Below, one piece after another: positions 43,531-53,160 of a DNA stretch of 64,000 nucleotides. A program made the position numbers and the translations under genes. Where the stretch lies: the NCBI RefSeq assembly GCF_050113635.1, contig NZ_JBNJLT010000001.1:1054001-1118000 (forward strand). Direction: 5' to 3'. A model generated the notes under the pieces. That model had not been told where the DNA came from. It made no database searches and saw only the letters and a program-made list of their open reading frames with translations. Source of the DNA: Marinimicrobium sp050113635. Lineage in GTDB: Bacteria; Pseudomonadota; Gammaproteobacteria; Pseudomonadales; Cellvibrionaceae. Position 1 is the stretch's first letter. The number at the start of each line of letters is the position of its first letter.

Positions 43531-45026
43531 ATCAGCTTCTTTTTAGTTTTTAATCGTTGTTTAAAATAAACAACTACTTCTTTTAGTGCGTTTTTTAGTT
43601 CGGGTGTCGTCAGCACCATAACCGCACATATGCTTAAAATAATGACAAGTGCCGCGACTTGAGTTAACACTATGAGAGAAGGGCTTTGAAGGCTTGCTTC
43701 CACCCAGTGTTCAACCACCAACAAAGCCAGAACAGAGGAGATAACAAGAAGTGACTTTTTAAGCTTTATCTGATTATCGAAGTACCGCTTGGAAAGCGTA
43801 CTTGAAACGATAAGCACAGTGAACTCTGCCAGAAGAACAGCAACTGCCGCACCCAAGAACTTAAAATTTGGTATTAATCCAACATAAAGCAGCGTTGCCA
43901 AAACTGCGGAAAAGTACTTTATATAGGTTATTATTATGGTTTTTTCTGTCACTAAGAAGCTGAAGAAAAAGAAAAACCTTAGGTTACTCAGTAGAACTCC
44001 GAACACAAGTATGGGGATCGCTCTAGACGCTGAGTGAAACTCGGGTGATGCCATCGCTTTGATAAGTGATCCGCTAAACAATGAAATGGTGGCTGCAGCA
44101 ATAACCATTATAATTACCATCGCCTCAAAAACTACGGGAAATACCGAAACTCCTTTATCTGCGGAACGGTAGATTTTAAACCGTTCCGTCTGCCACCATT
44201 GCGAAAACGGGTTCCAAATTAGCATAGGAAGAACCATGGCAAATTTTGTTGCCAACTCATATAGACCAACCTGCTCAAGATCACTGAAGATTCGAATAAA
44301 GTAACGGTTCGATGACGCGACGTAAAGCCCCGCTATACCTGCTAACCATAAAGGCCAACTAAACCTAAAAAGCCGCTTAGTTAAGGAAAAATCAACTATG
44401 ATTCCTGCATGGTAAACAATATAGATTGCGACCCATAGCGAAATAACACATGAAGAAATTAGCGCTGAGTAAATAACGCCCATTACTCCTAATTCGTAAT
44501 GAACTACAAAAAGAATGTTTAATGCCAACTGAAGTATCAGCTTGGCAATCGAGTTGGTCATGAAAAGCACAGGCTTTTCTTTTAATCTTAGAAAGGCCAA
44601 GCCATACGCTTCTATAGCACTGGTAAATAGTAGAACACAGTAGATCGCTACATGTATTTGATAGCCGTCTGATCCAAAAAGAATCTGCGCAATAGATTTG
44701 CTAAAAAAAGCCACCAACATTGTAGAGATTGCACTAATGAACAATGTTACCAGCAAAGCGGTGGAAACTACGGTGTTCTGCCACGCAGCTTCATCAGATT
44801 CATAATAGAACTTAGGTACTGCCTGTGCGAAGCGAGCACCCATTACCAGCTCGAAAAGTGAGATCATCACGACCAGCAAACCTACCACACCATAGTCCGC
44901 TGGCGTCAGGTAAGAGGTGTAGATCGGCAGCATGATAAAACCCGCCAGCTGCCGAATGATCGACCCAGCGGAGTAGATGGCGATATGCTTGGCGGCTTGC
45001 TTTTTGCCGGATCTAGGAGGGGCCAT
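43527..45026 (-). CDS. Oligosaccharide flippase (Wzx-like)
   Basis: A 499-residue membrane protein with about 12-14 helices. The N-terminal AAKHIAIYSAGSIIRQLAGFIMLPIYTSYLTPADYGVVG is the polysaccharide_synt signature. It moves lipid-linked repeat units across the inner membrane. The C-terminal tail is Lys-rich. It overlaps the upstream glycosyltransferase by 14 bases and is convergent with the preceding gene. Confidence 0.9.
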   Translation of the reverse strand: MAPPRSGKKQAAKHIAIYSAGSIIRQLAGFIMLPIYTSYLTPADYGVVGLLVVMISLFELVMGARFAQAVPKFYYESDEAAWQNTVVSTALLVTLFISAISTMLVAFFSKSIAQILFGSDGYQIHVAIYCVLLFTSAIEAYGLAFLRLKEKPVLFMTNSIAKLILQLALNILFVVHYELGVMGVIYSALISSCVISLWVAIYIVYHAGIIVDFSLTKRLFRFSWPLWLAGIAGLYVASSNRYFIRIFSDLEQVGLYELATKFAMVLPMLIWNPFSQWWQTERFKIYRSADKGVSVFPVVFEAMVIIMVIAAATISLFSGSLIKAMASPEFHSASRAIPILVFGVLLSNLRFFFFFSFLVTEKTIIITYIKYFSAVLATLLYVGLIPNFKFLGAAVAVLLAEFTVLIVSSTLSKRYFDNQIKLKKSLLVISSVLALLVVEHWVEASLQSPSLIVLTQVAALVIILSICAVMVLTTPELKNALKEVVVYFKQRLKTKKKLI

Positions 45027-46221
45027 GACCGTTCACCTTCGGAACCAGCCGATGGAAGATATCCAGCAGTTTACGATGCGTTTGCGTCAGAGAATAGTGG
45101 CTTTCCACCGTTTTTTTCGCCTGCTCCCCCATCTGGGCGCATAGCTTCGCATCATTGAGTAGGCGATTTAGCGCTTCGGCAGCGGCAAGCACATCGTTTT
45201 CAGTGTAAATAAGTCCGGTTTTTCCGTGGTCGGTGGCACCGCAGACCGACGGGTTATCGGGCACCACCACCGGTAATCCGCACAGCATGTACTCCAGAAT
45301 GGATAACGAATACCCCACCTCCCCTTTTGAAGGATGAAACGCCAGGGTGGCGCCAGGCAACAGAGCGGTCACCCCAGCGACTCTGCCGGGGAAGCTGACT
45401 TGCTGATCAAGGCCTTTCTCTTTGGCTGCATCCATTAGCATTTGACGGTCTGGCCCATCTCCGAGGTATAGATAATGCCAGGGAGTGGCTCCGCCATCTT
45501 GTTGAAGCTTCTCGAACACATCCAAAGCAAAAAGCGCGCCTTTGTAACGGTTGGCCCGTGCGGCGGTTACAACGATGCGCTTTTCCCGGTTGATACCAAA
45601 GCGTTGGTACAGGTCCTCAGTCGGCGGGAGTGTCAGCGGGATGCCATTGTCGGCGGAAAAACACTTTTCAGGGGGTACGCAGCCGACATCAATGAAGCGC
45701 TTTTTAATGTATGGCGTCGCGCCAATGCAAATATTCGCCGAATAACCGGGAATACGATTCAAGAACGCTTTGAGGCGTCGTTTTACACCTTTCGGGGCAG
45801 TCCTTACCCCGGGGGTATGATCATGAATAACAATGTGTTTTACCCCCGCCAGCCGATAGAGCAGATAGGCCCAGTGACGAGGCGCGCGGTCGGACAGGTA
45901 GACGATACGGATACGGCGGCGCCGGATGAAAGCCAGCTGGGCCACTATCATACGTACGCTGAAACGGGAAAAATCCGCGACCACCGGTAGTATCGGCGCA
46001 TCTTTTACGGCTTGAGGCAGTGTCGAGATGCTGGGGTAGGCCAGAATGCTTTCGAACTGCCCTTGATATTCGTTCGCCAAGATCGCCCAGTAGCTCTCCA
46101 TGAGCCACCATGCATAGCCAACATCAGAGTCCCAGTTGGCAACCAGCAGTAAACCGGGTTTTTTGGAATGATGCTTTTTTGGACTGTGCTTATTCACTAT
46201 CGCCCACCAGTTTCTGGTCAA
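45013..46221 (-). CDS. Glycosyltransferase family 4
   Basis: About 402 residues: LLVANWDSDVGYAWWLMESY near the start, HDHTPGVRTAPKGVKRR, VVTAARANRYKGALFALDVF, and donor motif HPSKGEVGYSLSILEYMLCG. The start is ATG 46221, overlapping the end of the sulfotransferase gene by 32 bases; GTG 46197 is an alternative. It lies in a minus-strand trio sulfotransferase - glycosyltransferase - flippase. Confidence 0.88.
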   Translation of the reverse strand: MTRNWWAIVNKHSPKKHHSKKPGLLLVANWDSDVGYAWWLMESYWAILANEYQGQFESILAYPSISTLPQAVKDAPILPVVADFSRFSVRMIVAQLAFIRRRRIRIVYLSDRAPRHWAYLLYRLAGVKHIVIHDHTPGVRTAPKGVKRRLKAFLNRIPGYSANICIGATPYIKKRFIDVGCVPPEKCFSADNGIPLTLPPTEDLYQRFGINREKRIVVTAARANRYKGALFALDVFEKLQQDGGATPWHYLYLGDGPDRQMLMDAAKEKGLDQQVSFPGRVAGVTALLPGATLAFHPSKGEVGYSLSILEYMLCGLPVVVPDNPSVCGATDHGKTGLIYTENDVLAAAEALNRLLNDAKLCAQMGEQAKKTVESHYSLTQTHRKLLDIFHRLVPKVNGHGPS

Positions 46222-46963
46222 CTACCTTGCGGCGCTGCACTGTATCGAAACCGTAGCCGAAACTATCGACATCCTCACTGTATAATTTTCCGACTTTGTG
46301 AATCATTTTCCGATTATAAACGTCCCGGTAATCGCCCCGTTTTGAAGCGTTCGTGTGCGCCAGACGCGCTTCCGGATTCACATGTTTCGCAATCCTGGCA
46401 AAATCTTCCGGCAGATGTTCAAAGTAGCCCAGATAATCCACCATGACCCTGCCTCGCGCGTCTTTCAGAAAGTAGCTTTGCGGACGTAAATGAAGATGGC
46501 TGCTCAGTCGCTCCGGGGTTAACCATTCCGTGACAAACTGCTCGAAGCTGGTGATGTCGCCCCAATGACGTTCGGCCCAGACTCTATCCTTGTCATCCCA
46601 CCCACCATTTTTCAAATACTGATAGGCCGAGTACAACCTGTCCCAGGGATTCCGGACGAACGTAAATTTGAAAAAGCGGTTGAATGCCTTGCGCCCGAAA
46701 ATGACACGATAATGCCAGGCCGTGTAATGGTACGGAAGCTCACCGAACAAGCTGAGCGCTACGGACGTTCCAGCCGATTTGGTGATGTGCACGAATATGG
46801 CCTCGCGCTCGGTAAAGCCTCTGAGCGAAAAGTTGCCTTCAGGGTGTTGGTTGACGCCTTTTCTGAGGTGCTCAAACTGCTTCGGGTGCCGCATTTTATA
46901 AAGCCAGTACCGGCTTTCATTTGAGAGCATCCGCCTGTATAGTTTTCGCAGAGTGGACTTCAC
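46190..46963 (-). CDS. Sulfotransferase family protein (Sulfotransfer_2-like)
   Basis: A 257-residue enzyme with both PAPS-binding elements: a 5'-phosphosulfate loop AIFVHITKSAGTSV (near residue 53) and a 3'-phosphate motif FVRNPWDRLYSAYQYL (near residue 100). It resembles carbohydrate sulfotransferases (chondroitin/HNK-type) that move sulfate from PAPS to a sugar. The start is GTG with GGGAG upstream. It is divergent from a second sulfotransferase, with 80 bases between them. Confidence 0.85.
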   Translation of the reverse strand: MKSTLRKLYRRMLSNESRYWLYKMRHPKQFEHLRKGVNQHPEGNFSLRGFTEREAIFVHITKSAGTSVALSLFGELPYHYTAWHYRVIFGRKAFNRFFKFTFVRNPWDRLYSAYQYLKNGGWDDKDRVWAERHWGDITSFEQFVTEWLTPERLSSHLHLRPQSYFLKDARGRVMVDYLGYFEHLPEDFARIAKHVNPEARLAHTNASKRGDYRDVYNRKMIHKVGKLYSEDVDSFGYGFDTVQRRKVVDQKLVGDSE

Positions 46964-47043
46964 ACTCGACTCCCTTCCAAAGGTGAGTATACTAACGAAA
47001 ATTCAGTACCAAAACTACTCTGATCCAAGGACGCCATCCGTTC

Positions 47044-47886
47044 ATGTTCATCTCCGATCCCCTGGTGTTTGTGGAGCTCCATAAAACCGCCGGTTCTCAT
47101 ATCGGCCGTTGCTTGAACGACATCCTAAACGGTCACCAGGAAGGCAAACATAATGTAGTGCCCCCCGAACTTTACGACCGTTTTATACTCGGGTCGATTC
47201 GCAACCCGTGGGACTGGTATGTCTCACTGTGGGGTTTTGGGTGCGACGGTAACGGCAGTGTGTACCACCAGGTCACACGTCGATTCGGCTGGGCTTATTA
47301 CTGGCGCCAACTAAACAAGGAAATGGGTCGCACCTGGCTCTCGCCCAGCCAGTATCTGACACAGGTGATGTCCGATGCAAGCAAGCCGGTCAGCCAGTGG
47401 CAAGACGCTTATCGTGACAGTAGCGATCCCGATTGCTTCCGGTCCTGGCTTAAGCTGATCTTGAGTGCCGAACGCCGCTACGATCTTGGGGAAGGCTATG
47501 GATTCAGCCCGATTTCCCAGCACAGTGGTGTTCTAACCTACCGATTTTTCAAACTGTTTACGCGGCTTCGGCATCAACTGTATCAATCTCCGACACTCGA
47601 AAAGCCCAAGCACCTTAACGCAGTGTGGAAAAAGGAGCGCCTCACTCAGTTTATCGTGCGCAACGAAGCACTTGAAGAGGATCTTATCGAAGCGCTACAG
47701 CGGGCCGGTGTTACTCTGACTGAACAAGATCGACAGTTTATTCGACAGGGGAAATCCCAGAAAACCAACGTCTCCACGCGTCGCACCATGGACCATTATT
47801 ACGATGAGGAAACGATTGCGCTGGTGGCGCAGCGAGAATCATTTATTGTCGAACAATTTAACTATCAGCCACCCACACCGGCCTGA
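47044..47886 (+). CDS. Sulfotransferase-like protein
   Basis: A 280-residue protein with a degenerate but readable pair of PAPS motifs: LVFVELHKTAGSHIGRCLND (residues ~7-26) and ILGSIRNPWDWYVSLWGFG (~56). No closer family is recognised. The layout agrees with Sulfotransfer_2-like proteins, and its neighbours on both sides are sulfotransferases. AAGGA lies 12 bases before the ATG. The next gene follows after 23 bases. Confidence 0.7.
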   Translation: MFISDPLVFVELHKTAGSHIGRCLNDILNGHQEGKHNVVPPELYDRFILGSIRNPWDWYVSLWGFGCDGNGSVYHQVTRRFGWAYYWRQLNKEMGRTWLSPSQYLTQVMSDASKPVSQWQDAYRDSSDPDCFRSWLKLILSAERRYDLGEGYGFSPISQHSGVLTYRFFKLFTRLRHQLYQSPTLEKPKHLNAVWKKERLTQFIVRNEALEEDLIEALQRAGVTLTEQDRQFIRQGKSQKTNVSTRRTMDHYYDEETIALVAQRESFIVEQFNYQPPTPA

Positions 47887-47909
47887 TCATTCTCCAGGAG
47901 AGACAACGC

Positions 47910-48764
47910 ATGCAAGGCACACGGTTTCGTTCCGTACTACGGGAAAGCCTGGGAAACATTTGGCGTGAATGCAAAATTGCCATAACGCCCGTACCCAGGC
48001 CAGACAAATGGGTGTTTATTGTGGGCTGCTACAATTCGGGAACAACGTTGCTGTCAGAGTTGATGTCACGCCATCCCGATATTTCCGGTATCCCTACCGA
48101 GGGCCACTTTATTACAGATCAGTTTGTAAAGGATTTCGACATTGGCTTGCCGAGGATGTGGGTAGACCGCGAAGATCTGTTTCGCCTGACGGAGAATGAT
48201 GCCGGGCCCGATGTCATTCGCTTAAAGAAGGAATGGGGCATGCGCCTGAATTTATCGAAAAAGGTATTACTGGAAAAGTCTCCACCCAACGCTGCTCGTA
48301 CCCGCTGGTTCCAAAAGCACTTTGAAAACGCGTATTTTATCGGTCTGGTGCGTAATGGGTATGCCGTGTCGGAAGGCATCAGCCGCAAGGGCGACCCCAA
48401 GCACATCAAAGAGGGTTGGCCCATTGAACGATCCGCCCATCAGTGGGCCAGAAGCAACGAAATCCTGCAGCAGGATGCCGCCCACCTGAAGCGGTTTACC
48501 TGGGTGAAGTACGAAGATCTGGCAGCCGATCCCAGAACCACACTGAATCAATTAGCGGCGTTTCTGGATCTGCCACCGTTTCCAGAGTCCGCGTACTCCG
48601 ATTCTTTTAAGATTCATGAGCGTCATGACTCCGTGAGAGACCTCAACCAAGTGAGTATTGAGCGGCTGTCCCCGGAGCAGATTCGGACGGTTACCCAGAT
48701 CGCCGGGGCGTGTTTGCAGTACCATGGTTACGACCTAATGCGTCCGGATAACCCAACCGTTTAG
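47910..48764 (+). CDS. Sulfotransferase family protein (Sulfotransfer_1/3-like)
   Basis: A 284-residue enzyme: phosphosulfate loop VFIVGCYNSGTTLLSELMS (near residue 32), LEKSPPNAARTRWFQKHF, and 3'-phosphate motif FIGLVRNGYAVSEGISRKG, then WVKYEDLAADP. This is the usual order in sulfotransferases acting on sugars or small molecules. AGGAGA precedes the ATG. It is convergent with a GT2 gene, sharing four bases at the stops. Confidence 0.85.
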   Translation: MQGTRFRSVLRESLGNIWRECKIAITPVPRPDKWVFIVGCYNSGTTLLSELMSRHPDISGIPTEGHFITDQFVKDFDIGLPRMWVDREDLFRLTENDAGPDVIRLKKEWGMRLNLSKKVLLEKSPPNAARTRWFQKHFENAYFIGLVRNGYAVSEGISRKGDPKHIKEGWPIERSAHQWARSNEILQQDAAHLKRFTWVKYEDLAADPRTTLNQLAAFLDLPPFPESAYSDSFKIHERHDSVRDLNQVSIERLSPEQIRTVTQIAGACLQYHGYDLMRPDNPTV

Positions 48765-49654
48765 TGTCGACCCAACAATCGACGCAACGCAATCTTGATT
48801 CGCTGTTCGGGTATTGGAAGAGGTGCTGGATAAGCCCAGAATGACTTCAGCAGGCACTGTATCGCTTTTGGCTTTCGATCATCCCAGTTCAGATTAAACA
48901 AATGAAAGTAAGTCCAGGCGTCGGCCTTGCGGCGAAGGAGGCGCTCTGGAATGCGCTGGTTTACCATTAAGCGGCATTGCTCGATCGTGTCAGTGTTCAC
49001 GCCTCGGCGCTGCGTGCCGTGAATGCGCACGGTGGATAACACTTCCTGCAGCATCGGCACTCGATAACGACGGGTAAGCCGTATCCACAGATCACGGTCC
49101 TGATTGCGCGTTAAACCAAGATCAAATCCGTCGAGCTCACGAAACACCGCGGTGCGTATCAAACACCCGGAAATCGCACCAGGCAGTTTAGGCTTTATAC
49201 ACGCCCGTTCGTAAGTCAGCTCGGCATCCGGGTAGGCCGGCTTCCAAATAGGTTGTCCTTCTCTGTTCATATGGTCACACGCACTTCCCACCATACCCAC
49301 TTGTGTGCCCGACGCCTCCATAAAGGCTACTTGCTTTTCGAGTTTCTGCGGATACCAGCGGTCATCGTCATCGAGAAAGGCCAAGTATCGACCCAGCGCT
49401 TGTTCAGCGCCGTAGTTTCTCGCGGTCGGGCAATTCGTTCCCTCTGTTTTAAAAAGGCGAATATGTTCACCAAACCGTTGTTGAAGGTGTTCGAAGGTAC
49501 CATCTTTTGAGCCATCGTCCACCACGATCACTTCGTAATCACTATAGGTTTGGGCAAACACTGATTCTAAAGCCTCCACCACCCAGGCTTTACGATTATT
49601 GGTGGTAATGATGACTGAAACGACCGGTACTGGGGTTTCATGTTGTACCATCAT
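48761..49654 (-). CDS. Glycosyltransferase family 2
   Basis: About 297 residues of GT-A fold: VSVIITTNNRKAWVVEALES at the N-terminus, EVIVVDDGSKDGT, and the metal-binding AFLDDDDRWYPQKLE (DDD). The C-terminal NQDRDLWIRLTRRYRV segment is also typical. I start at the ATG at 49654, with AAGGA nine bases upstream; a longer TTG frame begins at 49693. It sits 44 bases after the next upstream GT4 gene. Confidence 0.9.
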   Translation of the reverse strand: MMVQHETPVPVVSVIITTNNRKAWVVEALESVFAQTYSDYEVIVVDDGSKDGTFEHLQQRFGEHIRLFKTEGTNCPTARNYGAEQALGRYLAFLDDDDRWYPQKLEKQVAFMEASGTQVGMVGSACDHMNREGQPIWKPAYPDAELTYERACIKPKLPGAISGCLIRTAVFRELDGFDLGLTRNQDRDLWIRLTRRYRVPMLQEVLSTVRIHGTQRRGVNTDTIEQCRLMVNQRIPERLLRRKADAWTYFHLFNLNWDDRKPKAIQCLLKSFWAYPAPLPIPEQRIKIALRRLLGRH

Positions 49655-49698
49655 GGGAACATGTCCTTGACGAGGGTTGACGACCGAAGGCAATACGC

Positions 49699-50781
49699 TT
49701 ACAGGCTACGGTAAAGCGACAGCGTGGTCTCTGCATTGTGACGCGCGGTATATCGCTCCTGAAGGGTTATACGCTTGTCCGACAATCCGGGGAGCAAGTC
49801 CTTAACCGCCGTTGCGTAACCCTGGGCGGTATGGTTCTCAACCAGACATTCGGGGTGCCCGCTGAGTATTTCCGAGAGGCCGCCGGTATTATGCGCAATA
49901 ACCGGTGTGCCGAGCGCCAGGGCCTCCAACGCCACCATGGGAGTGCCCTCATGATCGGAGCACATAATCAGCGCATTCAGACCGGCCAGACAGCTCGGGA
50001 TGTCGTCCCGGTGGCCGTGAAACCATACCTTGTCCGTTAGCCCAAGGGTTTGCGACTGCGCTTCCAGCGCCGAGCGAAGTTTGCCGTCACCAATCACGTG
50101 AAACTGTAATTGGCATTTATCGGGCAGGTCTCCCAACCGGCTCACCATTTCCAAAAAAAGGTCGACGCGCTTAACCGGCTCCAGTCTCCCGACGATTCCA
50201 ATATGGCAGTGATCGGACGAAAATGGCGATGCGGCAGCCTGAGTGGCCAAGCGCTCTGGGTCAACACCATTATGAATAACTGCAATGTGTTCGCGTGGAA
50301 AGAGGGCTTCCAGTTTCTCGGCGAGATTCTCCGATACCGCGATAACTTTGTTCTGCGCAAAGCGGCCTATCCAGTGATCCAGGCTGACCCGAAGTCGGCG
50401 CAGCCCCTTTGATTCGAATTCGGGGGCGCCATGACTGGTGCGCACGCTGCACTTACACCCGGCCAGCCGGCCCGCTACTGTACCGAGGATGTTTTCTTTC
50501 TGGCGATGCGTATGAATAATGTGAGGCCGAAACTGTCGCACGGCCCGATAAAGGCGCCAGAGAATCTGAGGACCACGCAACTGGCTCTCGTCGTAAACCT
50601 CCACATCCAGCCCCAGGGACTGACATTCCTGATGCAACCGACCTTGATTCATCAGTATCACTTTCAGCTGGCAGTGCGGTTGCAGCTGGCTCAGCAACGT
50701 GTAAGCCTGCACTTCCGCACCGGCCCACAGGTCGCCCGATATAATGTGAAGCACACGCAATTTATGCGACGCGGATTGCAT
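49699..50781 (-). CDS. Glycosyltransferase family 4
   Basis: A 360-residue GT-B enzyme: LHIISGDLWAGAEVQAYTLL at the N-terminus, HTHRQKENILG, IGIVGRLEPVKRVDLFLEM and donor motif DHEGTPMVALEALALGTPVI. GAGG precedes the ATG. It is divergent from a GT2 gene. Confidence 0.92.
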   Translation of the reverse strand: MQSASHKLRVLHIISGDLWAGAEVQAYTLLSQLQPHCQLKVILMNQGRLHQECQSLGLDVEVYDESQLRGPQILWRLYRAVRQFRPHIIHTHRQKENILGTVAGRLAGCKCSVRTSHGAPEFESKGLRRLRVSLDHWIGRFAQNKVIAVSENLAEKLEALFPREHIAVIHNGVDPERLATQAAASPFSSDHCHIGIVGRLEPVKRVDLFLEMVSRLGDLPDKCQLQFHVIGDGKLRSALEAQSQTLGLTDKVWFHGHRDDIPSCLAGLNALIMCSDHEGTPMVALEALALGTPVIAHNTGGLSEILSGHPECLVENHTAQGYATAVKDLLPGLSDKRITLQERYTARHNAETTLSLYRSL

Positions 50782-50867
50782 CAGTTGCCTCGTTTACGTC
50801 CGTAACAGCGTCAGTTAATATACCACATTGTGACTTGGCGCTAACCGCCCATCAAGGAGACACCATC

Positions 50868-52007
50868 ATGTTGGAGTTCTGGTTCTGGCTGCTGGCTTTT
50901 GGAGCGGTCTTTAGTTATTTCATTTATCCATTGTTGCTCAGCGCTGGCAATGTGATTTTTGGAAAGAAAGTCGACACCGAGCAGCGGGAACCCACTCAAA
51001 AACTAACGGTTATCGTCACGGCTTACAATGAAGAACAGCGCATTCGAAAAAAAATCATTAATACGCTAGCGCTTAAATACCCTCAGGATAAACTCGAACT
51101 GGTCATCGCATCAGACTGCTCCGATGACGGTACTGACGAAATTGTCGCAGAGTATATCACTCAAGGAGTGAAGCTCGTCAGAGCTTCGGAACGGCTCGGC
51201 AAAGAAAATGCGCAACGCGAAGCAATCAACTCTGCCAGTGGTGACATTCTGGTTTTCTCGGACGTGGCAACAGAAATTCCCGACGAAGCACTGATAAAGC
51301 TCGAACGTTATTTCCAGGACGAGGAGGTTGGTGCTGTTTCCAGCGAAGACCGTTTTGTCAGCCAGGATGGGAAAGTGGCCGGCGAAGGGGCCTACGTTAA
51401 GTATGAAATGTGGCTGCGTCGCCTGGAGTCCCGGCTTTACGGTCTGGTCGGTTTAAGCGGCTCATTTTTTGCCGTCCGCAAGACGATCTGCGATAACTGG
51501 GATATACACTCGCCCAGCGACTTCAACACCGCCCTTAATACCGCCAAAGCCGGAAAGCGTGCCGTTACGGCCCCGGACGTACTGGGCTATTACAAAGACC
51601 TGAAAGATGCTCAAAAAGAATATCAACGGAAAGTCCGTACGGTACTCAGAGGGATGGTTGGGTTATCGCGCCACAAAGAAGTTCTCAACCCTTTTAGACT
51701 GGGAGGATTTGCGGTCCAGACCTTTTCTCACAAAGTGATGCGCTGGCTGGTTCCCTGGTTCTTGATCGGAACGTTTCTGACCAGCGCGGCGTTATCCACA
51801 CACGCTGCCATTTATGCCTTGGCTTTTTGGGCCCAGCTGGCTTTCTATACCGTGGCGATTGCCGCGCACTTCCTTCCGGGCCTTAGACAAACTGCCCTGG
51901 TAAAAATCATTTACTTTTTTGTGCAGGTGAATGTCGCTATTTTCGAAGCATCGATTAAGTTTATATCTGGCCAAAGAATGACGAAATGGACTCCTTCAGC
52001 TCGCTGA
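50868..52007 (+). CDS. Membrane glycosyltransferase family 2
   Basis: A 379-residue processive-type GT2 with an N-terminal helix (LEFWFWLLAFGAVFSYFIYPLLLSAG), a GT-A domain (LTVIVTAYNEEQRIRKKI, VIASDCSDDGT, ILVFSDVATEI, and VRTVLRGMVGL, a degenerate QxxRW-like region) and about three C-terminal helices. Comparable proteins sit in exopolysaccharide loci. The ATG at 50868 has AAGGAG eight bases upstream, so the frame extension to 50835 is not used. It overlaps the aminotransferase by 22 bases. Confidence 0.88.
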   Translation: MLEFWFWLLAFGAVFSYFIYPLLLSAGNVIFGKKVDTEQREPTQKLTVIVTAYNEEQRIRKKIINTLALKYPQDKLELVIASDCSDDGTDEIVAEYITQGVKLVRASERLGKENAQREAINSASGDILVFSDVATEIPDEALIKLERYFQDEEVGAVSSEDRFVSQDGKVAGEGAYVKYEMWLRRLESRLYGLVGLSGSFFAVRKTICDNWDIHSPSDFNTALNTAKAGKRAVTAPDVLGYYKDLKDAQKEYQRKVRTVLRGMVGLSRHKEVLNPFRLGGFAVQTFSHKVMRWLVPWFLIGTFLTSAALSTHAAIYALAFWAQLAFYTVAIAAHFLPGLRQTALVKIIYFFVQVNVAIFEASIKFISGQRMTKWTPSAR

Positions 52008-53143
52008 TCAAGGGGGTATTACCTCCCGCCGGGGATCGTATCGTGCTCCGGCAGGACGACGATCAAGGTCCGGATGAAGCCATCGACAGGTTGTTCCCGG
52101 GTAAACAGCGCTACTGGCTGGACTCAGGCACTTCGGCATTGGCGTTAGCACTGACGCTCATCCGCCGCCAGCACCCCGGGACGCCGGCGCCCGAAGTGAT
52201 TATTCCGGCATACTGTTGCCCTGACCTGGTCGCGGCCGCAGTGTACGCCGGCATCACCCCCGTTCTAGCTGATTTGGCGGACGGCAGCTGCCACTACGAC
52301 CAGCCGAGGCTGCGGACGCTAATCTCAAGTCGCACAATCGCCATCATTGCCATTAATTTTCTCGGTTTGTCGGAACCGATCCATGCTTTGCGCTCGATCG
52401 CCAATCAACACAGTATCGCGCTTATCGAAGATAACGCTCAATGGTTCCCCTCCAGTTCCGCACCCTATCGCACACCGGCAGACTTCCAGGTGTTTTCGTT
52501 CGCCAGGGGCAAACCCGTCAACCTTATGGGTGGTGGGCTTCTGGTTTCCGCTGTAAAACACGACCACGAGGTCTGCATTGACGCCGAGAAAGCCGCAAGC
52601 ACCTGGCAATATTACGGAAAGTGCGTTGCCTATAACCGTCTGAGGCAACCCGTTTTTTATCAAATGGTTTCCAAAAATCCACTGTTAAAATTAGGCGAAA
52701 CACGTTATCAGCCGCACACCGCCATGCTCTCCATGTCCAGAGGGCCGAGATCATTGCTGTCGAGTAACGTGCGTGCCTACTGGACAAGAACCCGGGCCGT
52801 TGAGCATTTTTACCGAAAACATCTCGCCCGGAAAAATCAATTGGGGTCGCAGATTGACAGTACGCCCGCGCGGTTGCTGCGCTACCCATTGCTTACCCCA
52901 TGCCGAGAGCAACGCGACGAGCTGCTTTACCAGTTGAATAAGAAGGGGCTCGGCGCCAGTCAGCTTTACGGGGCCAGCTTGACCAGCGTGGCGAACATCA
53001 ATGTGGATCAGTTGAAACAGCCGTTGGCCACGCCAAGCGCTGACGCTTTTGCGGAACGTCTGTTAACACTGCCATTGCATGAGAGCGTGAAACCCGAGCA
53101 CACTGAGGAAACCCTACGGACCATCCGCAAAGTACTCGGCTAA
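51986..53143 (+). CDS. DegT/DnrJ-like PLP aminotransferase
   Basis: A 385-residue fold-type I PLP protein: SGTSALALALTLI near residue 47 (phosphate-binding), VIIPAYCCPDLVAAAVYAG, IEDNAQWFP (cofactor Asp), and the presumed internal-aldimine Lys in FSFARGKPVNLMGGG. DegT enzymes make amino-sugars for polysaccharides. The sequence is divergent from textbook members, so the substrate is open. It is co-transcribed with the membrane glycosyltransferase and convergent with xrtA, with 17 bases between stops. Confidence 0.75.
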   Translation: MDSFSSLIKGVLPPAGDRIVLRQDDDQGPDEAIDRLFPGKQRYWLDSGTSALALALTLIRRQHPGTPAPEVIIPAYCCPDLVAAAVYAGITPVLADLADGSCHYDQPRLRTLISSRTIAIIAINFLGLSEPIHALRSIANQHSIALIEDNAQWFPSSSAPYRTPADFQVFSFARGKPVNLMGGGLLVSAVKHDHEVCIDAEKAASTWQYYGKCVAYNRLRQPVFYQMVSKNPLLKLGETRYQPHTAMLSMSRGPRSLLSSNVRAYWTRTRAVEHFYRKHLARKNQLGSQIDSTPARLLRYPLLTPCREQRDELLYQLNKKGLGASQLYGASLTSVANINVDQLKQPLATPSADAFAERLLTLPLHESVKPEHTEETLRTIRKVLG

Positions 53144-53160
53144 CCGACAGCATCGAACGC

